Assembly (NCBI GenBank): GCA_013350335.1
Contig: CM023537.1
Coordinates: 12,962,884 to 13,026,883, forward strand
Direction of reading: 5' to 3'
Source: Chimonanthus salicifolius
Lineage: Eukaryota > Streptophyta > Magnoliopsida > Laurales > Calycanthaceae
Length of the DNA stretch: 64,000 nt
Both the position numbers and the translations under genes were made by a program. Position 1 is the first letter of the stretch. Each line of letters begins with the position of its first letter. A model generated the notes under the pieces. The model had not been told where the DNA came from, did not search any database, and was given only the letters and a program-made list of their open reading frames with translations. Positions 35,529-48,834 of the stretch are shown in pieces.

Positions 35529-38466
35529 TTCCATACTTATGGAAGTTGCACTGATGGAATCAGTCTGTGCTCATCTCATCACTGGCCTTTGAGGAATAAG
35601 ATAATTATACAAGGTTCTTCAATGGGACATCCTCACTCATCTGATCAACTACCACATTGTACCAGTTTACACGGTCATCTTTGTGATTATGGTAGAGGAC
35701 TTAAGGTTTTGATCTAATATGAATGATAGACACGTGATCCTGAATGCACTTTTAAAGTTTTGATTAATATGTAAAAAGCTTTCTAAGTTAATGGAATATG
35801 AAAAATCAAACACTTTATCTTATTTTATGTTTGATTGGTCCAACTCAACACCTATATTATAAGTTTGTTGATGGAACTCCATCAAGCATATAGCAAGCTC
35901 TCATTGAATTTCAATTCTCCACATTATTGTTGACTTGTCACAAGATTGGAGCACCACTATGTTTTCTGTTGTTGTGATTTTAATTTGACTTGCAAGCGCA
36001 CGAACCAGTTCATAGTATAGTGAATGAGTGCGAGGTCGTATCCAAGGGAAATCAATAAAATATATGTATGAAATAAAAATGGTACCATTAAAATAATGTG
36101 ATCTAAGAAAATAATTTTCTAAACCATGGAGTTATAATCTTAATGTAGTAAAATTCTAGATTTAGATAATCAATATTTAATTAATTATATAACTTTGTAT
36201 GTTAATAAAATATAATATTTACTTTTATCATTGATTTATAAATTTTGATTAAAATGGTAGAGTTAATTAAATGACCTCAATCTAATTTGAAATACAAATT
36301 TAAGAAACAAATAAAATATTTTTAACCTAATTAAATCATTTCAAGGATTTTTTATGAATAGATAAAATAAAACAATAATAATAAATTATTTACATAGTTT
36401 ACAACAGAATCGAGACAAGTATCGAAGGGGGCATGTTATCCCATTTAAAAATAAAATCATGGTCTAGACTATGAAATATTCTAGAATTATAAAATATAAT
36501 TCAAGTTTATCATTTATTAAAATTTAATTAGAATTATTACGTCATCCATTAAATCAGAATTTTTCAATTCAAGCCTTAGGCTTGAACAGGGATTTAAACT
36601 TGCATTTCCTAAATCTAAAATAAACTGTTCTTTAAAAGAACCTTAGATTGGAAAAACGATCAAGTCCCACCGATCCTAACAGGGGTTCTACTTTTCCTTG
36701 AAAAATTCTAAAAATAATTTGTTTCATAACTTTCATAAAAAGAATTAAAATAAAATTAAAGACCATCAATATAAAATATTTAATAATTGGAAACACCATA
36801 AATCTAAAAAAAGTGCCATGAATTTCATTTAAAAATTGGAATATAATGAAATACAATCCTTTGGAACTCATTACATAAAAATAAAATAACTTATAAGAAA
36901 TTAAATATTTTTCTCTATCCTTAGTCGTCCAACTTTAGCCCCTCAATGCCTTGCCTGGCTCACCAGTTCAATGGACCCAAAGCCATCAATTTATAGAAGG
37001 GAGAATGATGAGATAAGAGATCCATTCAAATTCAGCCGATGAAGCCTTCTCTTTTATCCCATTTTTTTCTCATTTCCATCAGCTAACTCCTTTATCTCCT
37101 TATCTCTGTTCCTCATTATCCCTCTCTTTTCTTATTTTCTTCCTTATCTCTTTTTCGGTTCAAACTCTTTTATCCTTATCCCCGTCTTTTATTCAAATCC
37201 ACTGTCTTTAATCCAAATCCACTTTCTATTTCAAACCATGGCCGAATTTTGCAGACAAGGCACCATGATTTTAGGGATTTAAGGATTAATTTGGAAAGTA
37301 GAGTGCAAATCCCATTTTTCTACACATGCAACAGCTTGTAGCTAAATTTTGACCTTGTTAAGTTTTGAATTCACGAAATTTCATAAACTATAAATTTGTA
37401 TCCCTTTAAGTGTTCTTTCTAATGTAATAAGAATGAATGCAAACGGATATCGGAGTGAAAAGTTATGGCCAAAATACTGAAACTTATCAAAATATTCCTC
37501 CTTCCAAAATTCACTCTAGTCCAATCCAAATCCCATTTTTTTCCTCTCATTCTTGCTTCCACAATCCTTCAAACAAAATTCACTTGGTCCCACTTGGTCT
37601 TTTGGACTTGGATCCCATACTTGGACTTTTATCTGGCCCGGAATACTAGTGGACTTTGGCATATAGGCTTAGACTCGAACAGTGGGTCTATTTGTGTGTT
37701 TATAAATTTCTATCACCTTTACAATTTAACACAGTCTAAAAAATATTATTATAATTCAAACTCTCATATCCGAATGTGAATTATAATAATTTACAATAAT
37801 TCAAATTAAATTAGGATGGTAAAAATTATAAATTTTCTAAAAATAGGACTATGGCCCACTTTTCTGCATTTTAATTTCTTTTTCTTATATTCTCACAAAT
37901 ACACTGCAAAACTTGAAAACTCTATCAAACGCATCTAATATTCACAAATTAAAGGCTGACTAATCCAAAATTAAATGGTAAAATGGTAATTTTCAGTGCG
38001 CAATACCTGCGGACCTCATTTAATAATCTATCTTTTCTTAGGTTGTTGTTACCAGCATTTAAACACTAGATATCAATTTTTAACGATCTAATCAATACGT
38101 GAAAAGCTTTAGTGCTAACAAAAGTCAAAAAAATTAAACACTAAGTTGTTCAATTTCAATACTAATATTTTAATTTTTTTCACTATGAATCTATGGTAAA
38201 CCATGGAAGAATTTCTACACCTACATGACTCAAGTTGGTTTTAAAATTTTAAGATTGAAAAGTGGTCGCCCTGTGGCAGTCTGATGTGGGGATGAGGGAG
38301 GAAGAGAAGTAAGAGTTTGAGACAATGGGAAGCAGTGGGATGCAGAAGAAGAGTGTCGTGACACCAGAAGCATCTAATCAGGTGCCTGCACACGTGCAGC
38401 ATTGCATGCCATTTGTAGATGGAGGGGAACGAAGCTTTGCTGTCTCCCACCCGTACCCCTTTGTGC

Positions 38467-38487
38467 CTCTCTCTCTCTCTCTCTCTC
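38467..38487 (+). repeat. (CT)n microsatellite
   Basis: About ten CT units. Confidence 0.9.
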
Positions 38488-39434
38488 CTCTTTTATTACT
38501 TTGACGTCTCATCTCAAATTCTCAATTTCATGGATGAGAAGAAAGCATGGGAATGGGAAAGATAAGAGAGAGAGAGAGGCAGAGCAGAGAAAAGAAAAGG
38601 GAAGAAAGGAGACAGAGTAGACTGAAATGATTCACCATTTCCAACGACGGGACTTTCTCATAGGCTTTCTGTCCCATTTTTTCCCGTCTACAAACAATGC
38701 AAGAAAGCAATAGCAGAGGAGAATGTGGCATTTGGTGTCATGGACAAAGGAATCAGGCCTCGCCTGCCCATGCCATGTGTCCTTGGCCCAACTTCACATT
38801 TCTGTATATGCTTACGTGCGTTTCTTCAAAATTACTAAAAGGAAACATGATTCTGTCACCACAATTTGCATAGATAACGATGGGTAACAATAGGGGTATG
38901 AATTTCTTTTTTTTTACAAAATTAATATACTATTTAAAGTATTGTTTAAATTTTAAATTAATATTTTTTAATAGAATTTCAAGTTGAGTAAATCATTTTG
39001 AAGTTCTTTTTATTTCTTCAAAAACTCAATTACGAGTTTCTCAACTTGATAGAATTTTAGATCAAGTTCAAATTTCAAAATTTTAAGACTAATTTAAAAA
39101 CACGTAGGTGAAAAAGGATACTCAACATCTTTTATAATAAAAATATTAACATTTTTATATAAATGTATTTTAGGCATATAAAAATTCAATAGTAGAGAAT
39201 GAACAATGTTTTTATAGCTCAGTGGAAAGGTATATAATATAAAGATGGGTGTTAAACTTTTAGTAAGCATAATCATAAGTATAACCTTTTGTTTTATAAA
39301 AATAAAGTATCTTGTAATATCTTTTTGTCATGCTCCGAACTCAGATGTGGATCCAGAACGCGACTAATTTTTTTCTTCCAAACAACTATCATTATCGATT
39401 AACCCTCAAAATACGTAAAAACTAATATTACGCA

Positions 39435-39565
39435 TACCAACACACCAATATAATGTATACAACATTAAACTTACAGACATAAGTTGCTTATGCCTCATGT
39501 GGCATAAAAACTTATGTCTGTAAGTTTGATGTTTTCATATAATATATTTGTGTATTGGTGTGCTC
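39435..39565. repeat. Long imperfect inverted repeat (hairpin)
   Basis: The left arm includes aacattaaacttacagacat and the right arm includes atgtctgtaagtttgatgtt. The pairing extends outward through accaacacaccaatata / atattggtgtgctcaa-like sequence, and inward through ttatgcc/ggcataa around a short loop. It is probably a MITE relic or a hairpin-forming locus. No flanking duplication was found. Confidence 0.65.
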
Positions 39566-40234
39566 AATATATTGCTTCCGTGTGTTTAAATGAAAATTGT
39601 TCAGATGATTTTACTGACTATGTTTAGAAATATTTAACACATGGATATATCTCATAGGTATTAGACTCACATAGGTAGTATGTTATGGAATTAGTGAAAA
39701 ATCTGAAAATTTGTATTCAATTGAGAACTTAAGCAAGTAACTCAACAAAAAAAAATTCTTTTGGTATTTTTTAACCAACTTAGAAAAATTAACAATGCTT
39801 GAACTTCAATCCAACCAAGTTAAAGATAGACAAAGTTAAAGCACCTTTTTGAGTTTTCAAAATATAGACTCATCCAACATAACATTAGGAAAGGGCCCAA
39901 ACAGCATGTGTGTGGGTCTTCAAACCATTCATCTATTGGGCCAATGGCACATTGAGTATGGACCATGGGACAAACCATTGCATTTGCTTTTCTTTTTATC
40001 AATTTCTTTTCATTTTAAACAGGTTTGGTCCACGTGAGGACAGAGACCGGCCATGTTTTTGGGCCAGGATACAACGTTAGATGCAAGTTGAGGAGCCTCT
40101 TCATATAATAGAATTCTAAAATAAAATAAAAAAAGTTTGTGATGAATGATTATTGATAAATTGTGAAAACCTCACACTTCATTCATATCCCACCCTTTGG
40201 AAGAGTTCAGTTTTTTTTCTTATCAAGTGTTTAT

Positions 40235-40385
40235 GCTTTTTAGAGCACCTAACTAATTATCGAAGTATATGTAAGTTTTTCTACTCACAGACATTAGAAA
40301 ATTCTATAAAGAGCGGTCTTTTAGAGTGAAGTGAGAATCAAACTTAAAACTCCTACTTCCTGAGGCGAATTCCTGACTATCATTT
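40235..40385 (-). mobile_element. SINE remnant, reverse orientation
   Basis: 'gagcacctaactaattatcg', 'gtgagaatcaaacttaaaac' and 'ctcctacttcctgaggcgaa' follow the pattern of the other reverse copies. It is strongly diverged. Confidence 0.45.
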
Positions 40386-41444
40386 CAATACCTTTGGATT
40401 AAGTGAATCCATATTTATTACATAATAGTTTTTGGATAGGAAGGTCCAACCATGGCTGCCAACAAAATTGTCAAAACATTCTAGTACAGAAATATGAACA
40501 AAACATGTATTTAAATATTGCAGTTCTTGTTTCAATTCATGTCACTATGTCCACAACATTTTCATTCCGTTTTAAATTTTTGCAATTTCATACTTATATT
40601 AAATAATAATAACATCTACTTAATACATGTATGTAATGTAGGGTTGCAAAATTTATATCATTGTATTGTGAGTGAAAACTTTATAAAATATTTGTTTTAA
40701 GTAAAAAATAGGTTATATGTAAATTGAAATTTTCTTTTAAGATGATATGTTTATCTTTTTCAGAAAACACCAAATATTTCAATTTGACAAGAGTATTTTC
40801 ACTTTTCAATTCTCATGATCTCTCTCATTTGAAGACCACTTTCACTCACAGTAATAAAAGGGAAATATTTAAATTTCAAAAAAACAGTATCACCCAAGAA
40901 AAATAATTTTAGATGTAGCATTGACAGCAAATTTATAAATTGACATGCGCTCACACCCTTCATGAAACTAAATCATACCCTGACCACTTCTATTTTAAAT
41001 TGTCATGAGGTATCCTCGTTCTAGGTGAGATTAATCTCTAAAAATATAAATCCATGTCTGCTCTAATTAAAAAGTTGAGCTCTACTTTGATCATTGATTT
41101 AGAAAAGGGGCATGTGATCAAGGGTATATATATATATGTCTTTACTGTACACTTCTTCTATGAAAGCAGTTGTTAGAGAATGTGAGGTGCTTATTTATAT
41201 CTGGAAAAGCCTATTCTCTCATTTTACTGTGGGGAAAGCATGATCAGAAATGAACATTCAACAAGCAAATATCCATCAATCAGATTTCAGCTATCGGTCT
41301 GTCAATCTTTTTTAGAGCATGGCCCACCACCAACACCAGTCCGGGCCCTGCAATGTGATGGTGCCTACAATGTCTTTTCTGTATAGAGTAAGTTTTAAGT
41401 TACTTTTCCAATATTGAGCCATCTGAACTGGAAGCAGAGCTTAA

Positions 41445-41470
<26 letters not shown>
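41445..41470 (+). repeat. (AG)n microsatellite
   Basis: About 13 AG units, roughly 1.1 kb upstream of the MATE start codon. Confidence 0.9.
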
Positions 41471-41475
<5 letters not shown>

Positions 41476-41716
41476 AGGTGCCCACCGTACGAGGAGAGGC
41501 AGTAGTGGCTAAGAAGCAAGAAGAAATGGTAAGGAGGGAAAAGGAATCCTTATCAATATTGGTTTTGAGGATGACGACGCGATTGAGGCTATGATTTTGC
41601 GGGAATTACGTCCGACTTCACTGTTCATCACTTCAGCAAAACAGTGGGCACTTGTCTCACAATTTCAGAGTTTTAGATTTTATAGGGGGACAACAGGCCC
41701 GCCCTTTCTTCTGTGG

Positions 41717-41743
41717 GTCTCTCTCTCTCTCTCTCACACTCTC

Positions 41744-41784
<41 letters not shown>
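41717..41784 (+). repeat. (CT)n tract upstream of the MATE gene
   Basis: About 68 bp of CT with a few interruptions (cacact, cactct). Such CT tracts are common in plant promoters and 5' leaders. It lies about 0.8 kb before the ATG. Confidence 0.85.
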
Positions 41785-41788
<4 letters not shown>

Positions 41789-42559
41789 ATTCATAAATCG
41801 TTGTTTTCTTGATTCATGACCCTTATCTCTGTTTGTGCTTTACAATCTTGCAATGATCTTTTCAGTAATGTCCAAGAAAAATCCAGATATGTGTTTCCGC
41901 ATATGGAAATATGAACCAGTAGAGTGTAGAGCTTTAGTGGGTTCATCTCATCAGTGGTCGATCAAATGGCCCAATGGCCCACTTAAGATAATTGTCCATC
42001 TTTTTAATGGGTTTTGCATGCATGCCACGTGAAATCTCTTTTCATGAATTACAAATTACAGACAACTAGAGAGTTGAGACCATGAGAAATGGTAAAGAAG
42101 GGATATCAGAGCCTAGACTCTAGGAACCTTGTTGTTTCTGAGCTGGCAGCTCTACAATCTTTGGAACTTGCAGCGTTTATAAAAAAAAAAAAACAGAGGG
42201 ACGAACTGCACCCACCCATTGCCTTATCCTACGCCACCCTTATCATGCGCCACCCGCCGGTCGTCCAGTCGTGGGTCATGGCCATGTGGGTCGGGTCATG
42301 ATCATTCACATGGAAGGAATGCTTTTTGGGCTGTCGGGAATTAGAAAGCCCCAACTCACCTGCCTTTCCATTTTCATCTTGATCTCTGCTATTCATTTCT
42401 CTTTTTACTCTTCAACTTCGTATCAATCTGTTCGTGGGAAACAGATGGTTTTTATAACGAAAGAGATGGGTCCGTGTGTGGATTTTGTATAAATGAGTTT
42501 GTGGAGAAGAAAGAAGAGACCACAGTGAGTGACTGTTTCCTCCCCTGTAGAGGAAAAAA

Positions 42560-44204
42560 ATGGATGATGCTTCCCCTCCACCATCTACTCCTCTCATCTT
42601 CTTTGCCATGTTGCCCACTTCAGATCATCATCATCCTCCTCACCAATCGAAAAGGTGGCCTACCATTACAGAGGTCAGTTTTCTCTTCTACATATTGTTC
42701 TTTTTTTTTCCTTCTTACTTTTTTTACCTCTCCACTTGTTTTACGGCTTGTCCAAATTGTCCCTCAGGTGGTGGAAGAGATGAGACAGCTGTTCAACATA
42801 GCCCTCCCAATTATCATCTCAGGACTACTTCTATATGGGAAATCTGTGATTTCAACCCTGTTCATGGGTAGATTAGGAAAGGGTGTACTGGCAGGTGGAT
42901 CTCTATCAATAGGCTTTGCAAACATAACTGGTTACTCTGTTCTTTCCGGCCTCGCAATGGGCATGGAAGCAATCTCTTCCCAAGCTTGCGGCGCCGAGCA
43001 TTGGCCGCTCATGGGCCTCGTGCTCCAACGGACCATCGCAATTCTCCTTGCGGTGTGCGGTCCGATCGCTCTCTTATGGTTGAACGTCGAACCCATCCTC
43101 CTCTGCCTCGGACAAGATCCTGCAATCACAGCCATTGCTTCAACCTACCTTGCATACTCCCTTCCGAGCATCCTTTTTCAATCTTTCCTCAACCCTCTGA
43201 AAATCTATTTGAGGACCCAGAACATAACAAAGCCTCTCACCCTCAGCGCCGCACTTGCTCTCATCTTACATGCTCCGGCAAATTACTTCTTGATCTACTT
43301 CTTGGGTCTTGGTGTCCGGGGGGCTGCACTTGCAGCCTCATTCTTCGACTTTAATCTCCTGGCTCCCTTACTAATTTATCTGAGATTCTCCGGCCCACAT
43401 CGGAAATCATGGACAGGGTGGTCATGGGAGTGCTTTCGAGAGTGGAAGCAGCTGCTGAAATTGGCAATCCCAAGTTGTGTGTCGGTGTGTTTGGAATGGT
43501 GGTGGTATGAATTGATGATACTATTCTCTGGTTTCCTTGCCGATGCTGCCGACTCCGTTGCCGCGATGGGAATTCTCATTCAAACCACTTCATTTGTATA
43601 CATCTTCCCATTAGCACTGAGTCTCGCCGTCTCTACAAGGGTTGGCAATGAGCTCGGCGCTAACCGGCCAGAGCGAGCGAGACTATCAACACAAGTTGCT
43701 CTTACATGTTCCATTGTCATGGGTCTCCTTGCCATGGTGTTTACAACCACGCTGAGAGATGTATGGGGAAGGGCTTTTACAAGTGATGGAGCAATAGTTT
43801 CATTGACAGCAATGGCATTGCCAATTGTGGGCCTATGCGAGCTCGGCAACTGTCCGCAGACGACTGGCTGCGGGGTTCTGAGAGGAAGTGCTCGGCCGTC
43901 GTTGGGAGCCAACATAAACCTCGGTTCTTTCTATGGTGTTGGCATGCCAATAGCAATGGTGATGGGCTTTGTTTTGGATCTAGGCCTTTTGGGTCTTTGG
44001 CTGGGCCTTCTTGCGGCCCAAGGGACATGTGCATTAGTGATGATCACTCTCCTGGTGAGAACTGATTGGAGTTTACAGGCAGAAAGAGCGAGAGAACTGA
44101 TGTGTGGTGGTGATCGAGTGTATGAAGAAGGCATAGAAGATGGAGATTCTCTTCCTTACAAGGTAGCCGATGAAGCTGTAACATTCAAGGTGGTGGTGCC
44201 CTAG
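42560..44204 (+). CDS. MATE / DTX efflux transporter, two exons
   Basis: Exon 1 is 42560-42673 (38 codons), followed by a 94-bp GT-AG intron (42674-42767), and exon 2 is 42768-44204. The product is 516 residues, the usual plant MATE length. The intron is phase 0 and joins ...WPTITE to VVEEMRQLF. An unspliced reading would lose the Pro/Ser/His-rich cytosolic start. The protein is strongly hydrophobic, with about 12 membrane spans. Landmarks: LAGGSLSIGFANITGYSVL after the first loop, MEAISSQACGAEHW (104-117), ICLEWWWYE-type motif SVCLEWWWYE (about 276-285), RVGNELGANRPERAR (329 on), and CGVLRGSARP (406 on). It most resembles the mostly intron-poor DTX48-56 clade, whose members act on internal membranes in hormone, iron or organ-growth phenotypes by H+-coupled export. 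The substrate is unknown. The 3' end lies in a 102-bp duplication. Confidence 0.92.
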
Positions 44205-44382
44205 CACTCCTATCTCTTCGTATACTTTTTATTTTTATCTTTTTGTGTCTTGCGTTACTCGACATGAAAATGGTGATTCTTAACATTCAAGGTGGTGGTG
44301 CCCTAGCACTTCTATCTCTTCGTATACTTTTTATTTTTATCTTTTTGTGTCTTGCGTTACTCGACATGAAAATGGTGATTCT
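44179..44382 (+). repeat. 102-bp tandem duplication across the MATE stop codon
   Basis: Unit 1 is 44179-44280 and unit 2 is 44281-44382. They are identical except for one C/T difference (cactcc / cacttc). The unit covers the last eight codons, the stop and the start of the 3' untranslated region. The gene still ends at the first stop (44202-44204), so the second copy lies in the untranslated region. Confidence 0.95.
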
Positions 44383-44405
44383 TTTGATTTTTATTTAGAG
44401 AGACG

Positions 44406-44407
<2 letters not shown>

Positions 44408-44453
<46 letters not shown>
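44408..44453 (+). repeat. (GA)n microsatellite downstream of the MATE gene
   Basis: About 23 uninterrupted GA units, roughly 200 bp after the stop codon and probably within the 3' untranslated region. Confidence 0.9.
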
Positions 44454-44458
<5 letters not shown>

Positions 44459-47111
44459 TGATTGGAAAAAAGGTTTGGATTGAGAGGGAATTTTTGGTGT
44501 GGGTTGGAAACAGGTCATATTGTACTTTCATTGGGGAGTATTGACTTTGGAAGGCTGTATAATGAAGCATGGAACCCACGCATAAATTAGTTCCATTTGT
44601 AGTCAATTTGTCAGTATTATAGTTTTTAATTTTTCAAAAAAAAAAGTTTAATCTCTAATTTTTAAGAAATTTGTAGGAGTTTTGAGTTTTATTTCCACTC
44701 CAACTTAAATGACCACTCTCTATAAATAAATTTAGTGAGTGTGTAGGTGGAGAGACTTTCACATGCTCTGAAAATTGATGGATTGAGAAGTAAATTCTTT
44801 TTCATTTCAAAGCGTATCTTACTTACTTTTCACTCTCAAATTAAAATATGAGACTTTTATAATTCAAGCCTAGATAAATATATTAAAATACTAATTAATA
44901 TTAATAAAGTGGGAGAGAACTGGTGTGTGGATTGAGAGGTCTACACATGTGCGTGGAATTAGTCTCACTTCTAATATAGAGTAGAAATACTCGTATTATC
45001 TAAAAAAATTGGAAAAGAACCATTTTCAATACTGTTTTAAGCGCTTTCTAAAGCATGATTTCATTTTTCTCCAACAGATCATGTTAAAGAATAGGGTCAT
45101 CATTTAGAGGTTTTGCTGTGAAAGATTTATATTAGATCATTTGAATGTTTTATTTGCAACATTTAAAATCTATATGATCATCATGACCCTTTATCTTAAA
45201 ATCCAAAATTTTAACTATCTAATAACAAATATATTAAATACAACGAAGAAGATCACTTAAATATTTTAAAGGTTTTTTTCTTATTCTTTTTTTTTGACAA
45301 TTCAAGTGTAGGTGGATGTATAAAACGTTGCATCTTACCAAAAAGTTAAAAATATGTGAAATGGGTATTCTTGATCTTAAGATCCAAGAACAAATTAACG
45401 TGCCTAAGGCTCATAATGAAACTCCATCACCCACTCCAAAACTATAAAGGCTTGTTTTTGTGCAACATTTAGGTGGAAATGAAAATAATTTTCACATTGA
45501 AATTAGTTTTCATTATTCCTTGTGAACATTTTCTATGGAAAATAGTTTTTGCGCCTTCATCATTTTCCACAACTGTAGACAGTGAATTCTTAGGGAGAGG
45601 GCTCAGAAAGCAATTTCCATAACTTACGAATCTTTAGTTGCATGAACCAATCTACGGACTAACCATGATCCAACCAAATCTATGACTCAAGATCCAACCT
45701 AAACACAATCTGTGAACTAATCCATGACCCGTGACTCAATCCATGACCTATGATCCATTCCAATCCAATTGACTCGATTCATCATGACCTAGCTAATCTA
45801 ACCATTGTCTCATGATCAACTTAACCAAACTTATGAACTAATCCATGATTTAAGACCCAGTTGATGGTCCAACCTAATCAACTATAGTATTTATAATCTA
45901 TTACTCGACTCGTGATCAAATTCAAACTATATAAGATGTTTATCCACTCTTGATCAATGAAGCAACCTAATTTGACTTAGCTTATAAATTTTTACATTAA
46001 ACTGAAGTAGGTCAAGTCAAGATCTAAACCAATTGTACTCTTTATTATATAATATTATCATTTTAAGTAAAATATAGATTGAATCAACTATATAATTTAT
46101 ATAGTTAAAATAGTTAAAATGGATTGAAAAAGTTCAACTAGAATAGAATGAAACTCACAACTTAGGTTGAATATAATGCATAGATAAGAATTAAATTATA
46201 AACAATTTGTAAAAGAAAAAGAAAAAAAAAATCAATGAGAGTCGTGCGTAATAACATAGCTGAAAATTTTATTTAGAATAAAAAATGTGACTCCCCCATA
46301 TTTTACACAATTGAATTTTTCATTTGTTAAAAATCAACTTCATTAAATGACTTTAGCCATGGCTTTAAAGGACATGAAAGCAATGAAAATAGAGTGCAAT
46401 CTCATCAAGTTTAATTTATATGGCTAGAATCATCCTATAAAACTAATTAATTATAAGTACTATATAAAAGATAGGTCTCAACAAACCCCTGGACACTACA
46501 TAGAGCTCTCATTTTGAGAACATTGCATGAGATGTGTGACTAAACGTTACAATAGATGTTCATATGCATCTCTATATATCATATGAGTGTGCAACTGATA
46601 CAGTAACTGGTAACACTTTCATAATAGCAAAATGTTCTCCCTCACCTATGGCTTTGATTTTTATTACTTGTCATTTATTGCCGAAACTTTTGGAATATTA
46701 CAAATTTACGATCTAAAAGGGTTAGAGTGATCTTGAATTCGATTCATATTCTATTTCAAAATGTCACTCTCTATAGAGTTACCCAGCATATCAGTAGAGA
46801 GATTTGCAAATGCCCTAAAATTAATCAGATACTCTAAGAGATTTGTACACCTTAGTAAAAACCTCTAAAATATTACAAAACATTCAAAGAGAGTTGTAGC
46901 ATATATATATATTTTTTTAATGAAAATGATAAGTTCATTCTAGAGGGGGAACCCCAAAAAAGATTACAAAAGTATACATGTATAACTCGACTGACAAAAA
47001 ATTTGCGACCCAAATTCCCGCACACTGAGAAATATGCTGATTCAGAGGATAATCAGTGAAACATCGGAGGAGATTGGACCAAATTGGGTCTCCTTGGATC
47101 TGCTAGTCACA

Positions 47112-47203
47112 GCATATTTGACTTACAATCAAAAGCATTACTATTCTAGAGTGTAAGGCATATTTGACTTACAATCAAAAGCATTACTATTCCAGAGTGA
47201 AGG
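47112..47203. repeat. 46-bp direct repeat, 2 copies
   Basis: 'gcatatttgacttacaatca...' starts at 47112 and again at 47158. The copies are nearly identical and adjacent. Confidence 0.85.
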
Positions 47204-47605
47204 TTAAACGACTCTGACTCGTGTCATACTAGCTGAACAAGATATACAGAGGATGGGAGTTTTGCCTTCTCATTCCCTTTTACCTGTGTCATGATACTGA
47301 GGTGACATGTCAATGTTATTTAAAAAGAGTCCAAATCATTCTAACTCAACAAAAGATGCTCCACGGCCCTCACCAAATATGTAGTTAAACTTTGCACAAA
47401 ATTTTCCCCTTATTAGGTGGCCAATGTTGTAGTGTTTTTTCATTATTTATTTAATAAAATAAGGACTCTAAAATGAGTAGGTCCTGATATCATTAGTGTG
47501 CCCACAAGAGGTGATGAATAAAAATGAAAAATAAAAAAGCAAAATTTGATAATAAATAAATATATTTATTAGAAATTTTAAGTTAAGGAAAATAGGCTAC
47601 TGACA

Positions 47606-47954
47606 GACAATGTCACAAATATCGGTAGTATTTTCAAACTTACTATATTTTTATCAGAAAATATCATTACCGCATTAATAATGTGTATATAGCTATACTG
47701 CGGTAAATTCCTAATAAATTTCGGATAAATTCGCATTAAAAATGCAATAATTGATAATATCTCAATAAATTCTCGATAAATTCCTCATTAAGATTTTTTA
47801 TTAATATTTTCATTTATTATATTTTAATTTTTTTAAATAATATATTTTCTGCGAGATTTTTCCCGTTAATTTTCAAATAAAAACCCGAAAAATTGAAAAT
47901 ATCCCGATATTACCAATTACCGTTAATATCCCAAGAACGGTATTTATGACAATG
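47606..47954. mobile_element. Candidate MITE with AT-rich body
   Basis: The left end gacaatgtcacaaatatcgg and the reverse complement of the right end agcattgtcataaataccg form an imperfect terminal inverted repeat of about 20 bp. The body is AT-rich with 'aataaattc' repeats. No target duplication was seen, so the call is tentative. Confidence 0.5.
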
Positions 47955-48834
47955 CTAACAAGTTAATTAATGACTAATAATAACAGAAAACCTATAAAAC
48001 AAATTCGCATTATGTCCAAATAAAATGTAAAATTTAATTGAATAAATAAAAAATAAAAAGTTGGAATTAGAAATTATTGAATTTTTGGAGTATAACTAGA
48101 ACTGTCCAATAAAAAAATCAATGAACAAAGCAAAACTCATTTCATTCGAAATTTATAGGAAAGTTCTTAATTAGAATGGGTAAAAAGTAAAAAATCATCA
48201 TTATTACCAGTTACCCAAACTACTTCTAATTGACACTTGGAATTGGATTTGGTAAATTTAAACCTACAAGCTTAATATTGTAATGATGTGCACTTTCAAA
48301 TTTAACAGATAAGAAAATAGATAAGGAGTTAAAAAACAATAGCTCAACAAATATTAGAATGATTAAATATTTAAAAATCATGTTAGTGCTCTAATGCATC
48401 ATACATATGTCATATTTGTCCACAAAATCGTAAAAATGAAGGGCCATTTTGTGTTTTTAATATCAAATGTGCTTGATTCTTTTTCTAGAGCTAACTCAAA
48501 AAGATTCTACCATACGCCTTTTTAGGAAACAATAAAAATATTTTTATCTCATCACTTTTTGAAGAGAAAAGGAGTTATCCCCAGCAAAGAAAAACCAAAG
48601 ATGTTAAGACCTAATCAATTCCCAAAAGTATGTTCAATCACACAAATAGGATAGGGTGGCCGAGTTTGAAAGTGATTTCCGACTGAACCATGGTAGGCAT
48701 GTGAAGGAAGCATAACAAGATCCTTTGACAAAAACATAACAAAGAGAGTCTAGAATAGAAGGTGCATTAGATACCAATCACTTACAGGGACAACTCAACC
48801 ATCATAGACCTGGCATCCACCCGGACTATCAAAA

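Larger units (their letters stand above)
33439..42559. other. Intergenic DNA between the tRNA and the MATE gene
   Basis: No protein gene is recognised. Contents: a SINE with target duplication (34309-34528), a second TRIM (35197-35528), an AT-rich repeat-like stretch (about 35985-38050) opening with 'acttgcaagcgcacgaacca', a hairpin-forming inverted repeat (39435-39565), a SINE remnant (40235-40385), and CT/AG microsatellites (38467-38487, 41445-41470, 41717-41784). The last ~1 kb likely holds the MATE promoter and leader. Confidence 0.45.

Noticed and set aside
35287..35717. ORFs of about 100 codons near 35300-35700
   Set aside because: They overlap the LTRs and internal part of the second TRIM.
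42474..42767. N-terminal extension of the MATE ORF upstream of 42768 in the same frame
   Set aside because: It reads through the intron and untranslated DNA. The spliced exon 1 in another frame (42560-42673) gives the family-like junction.
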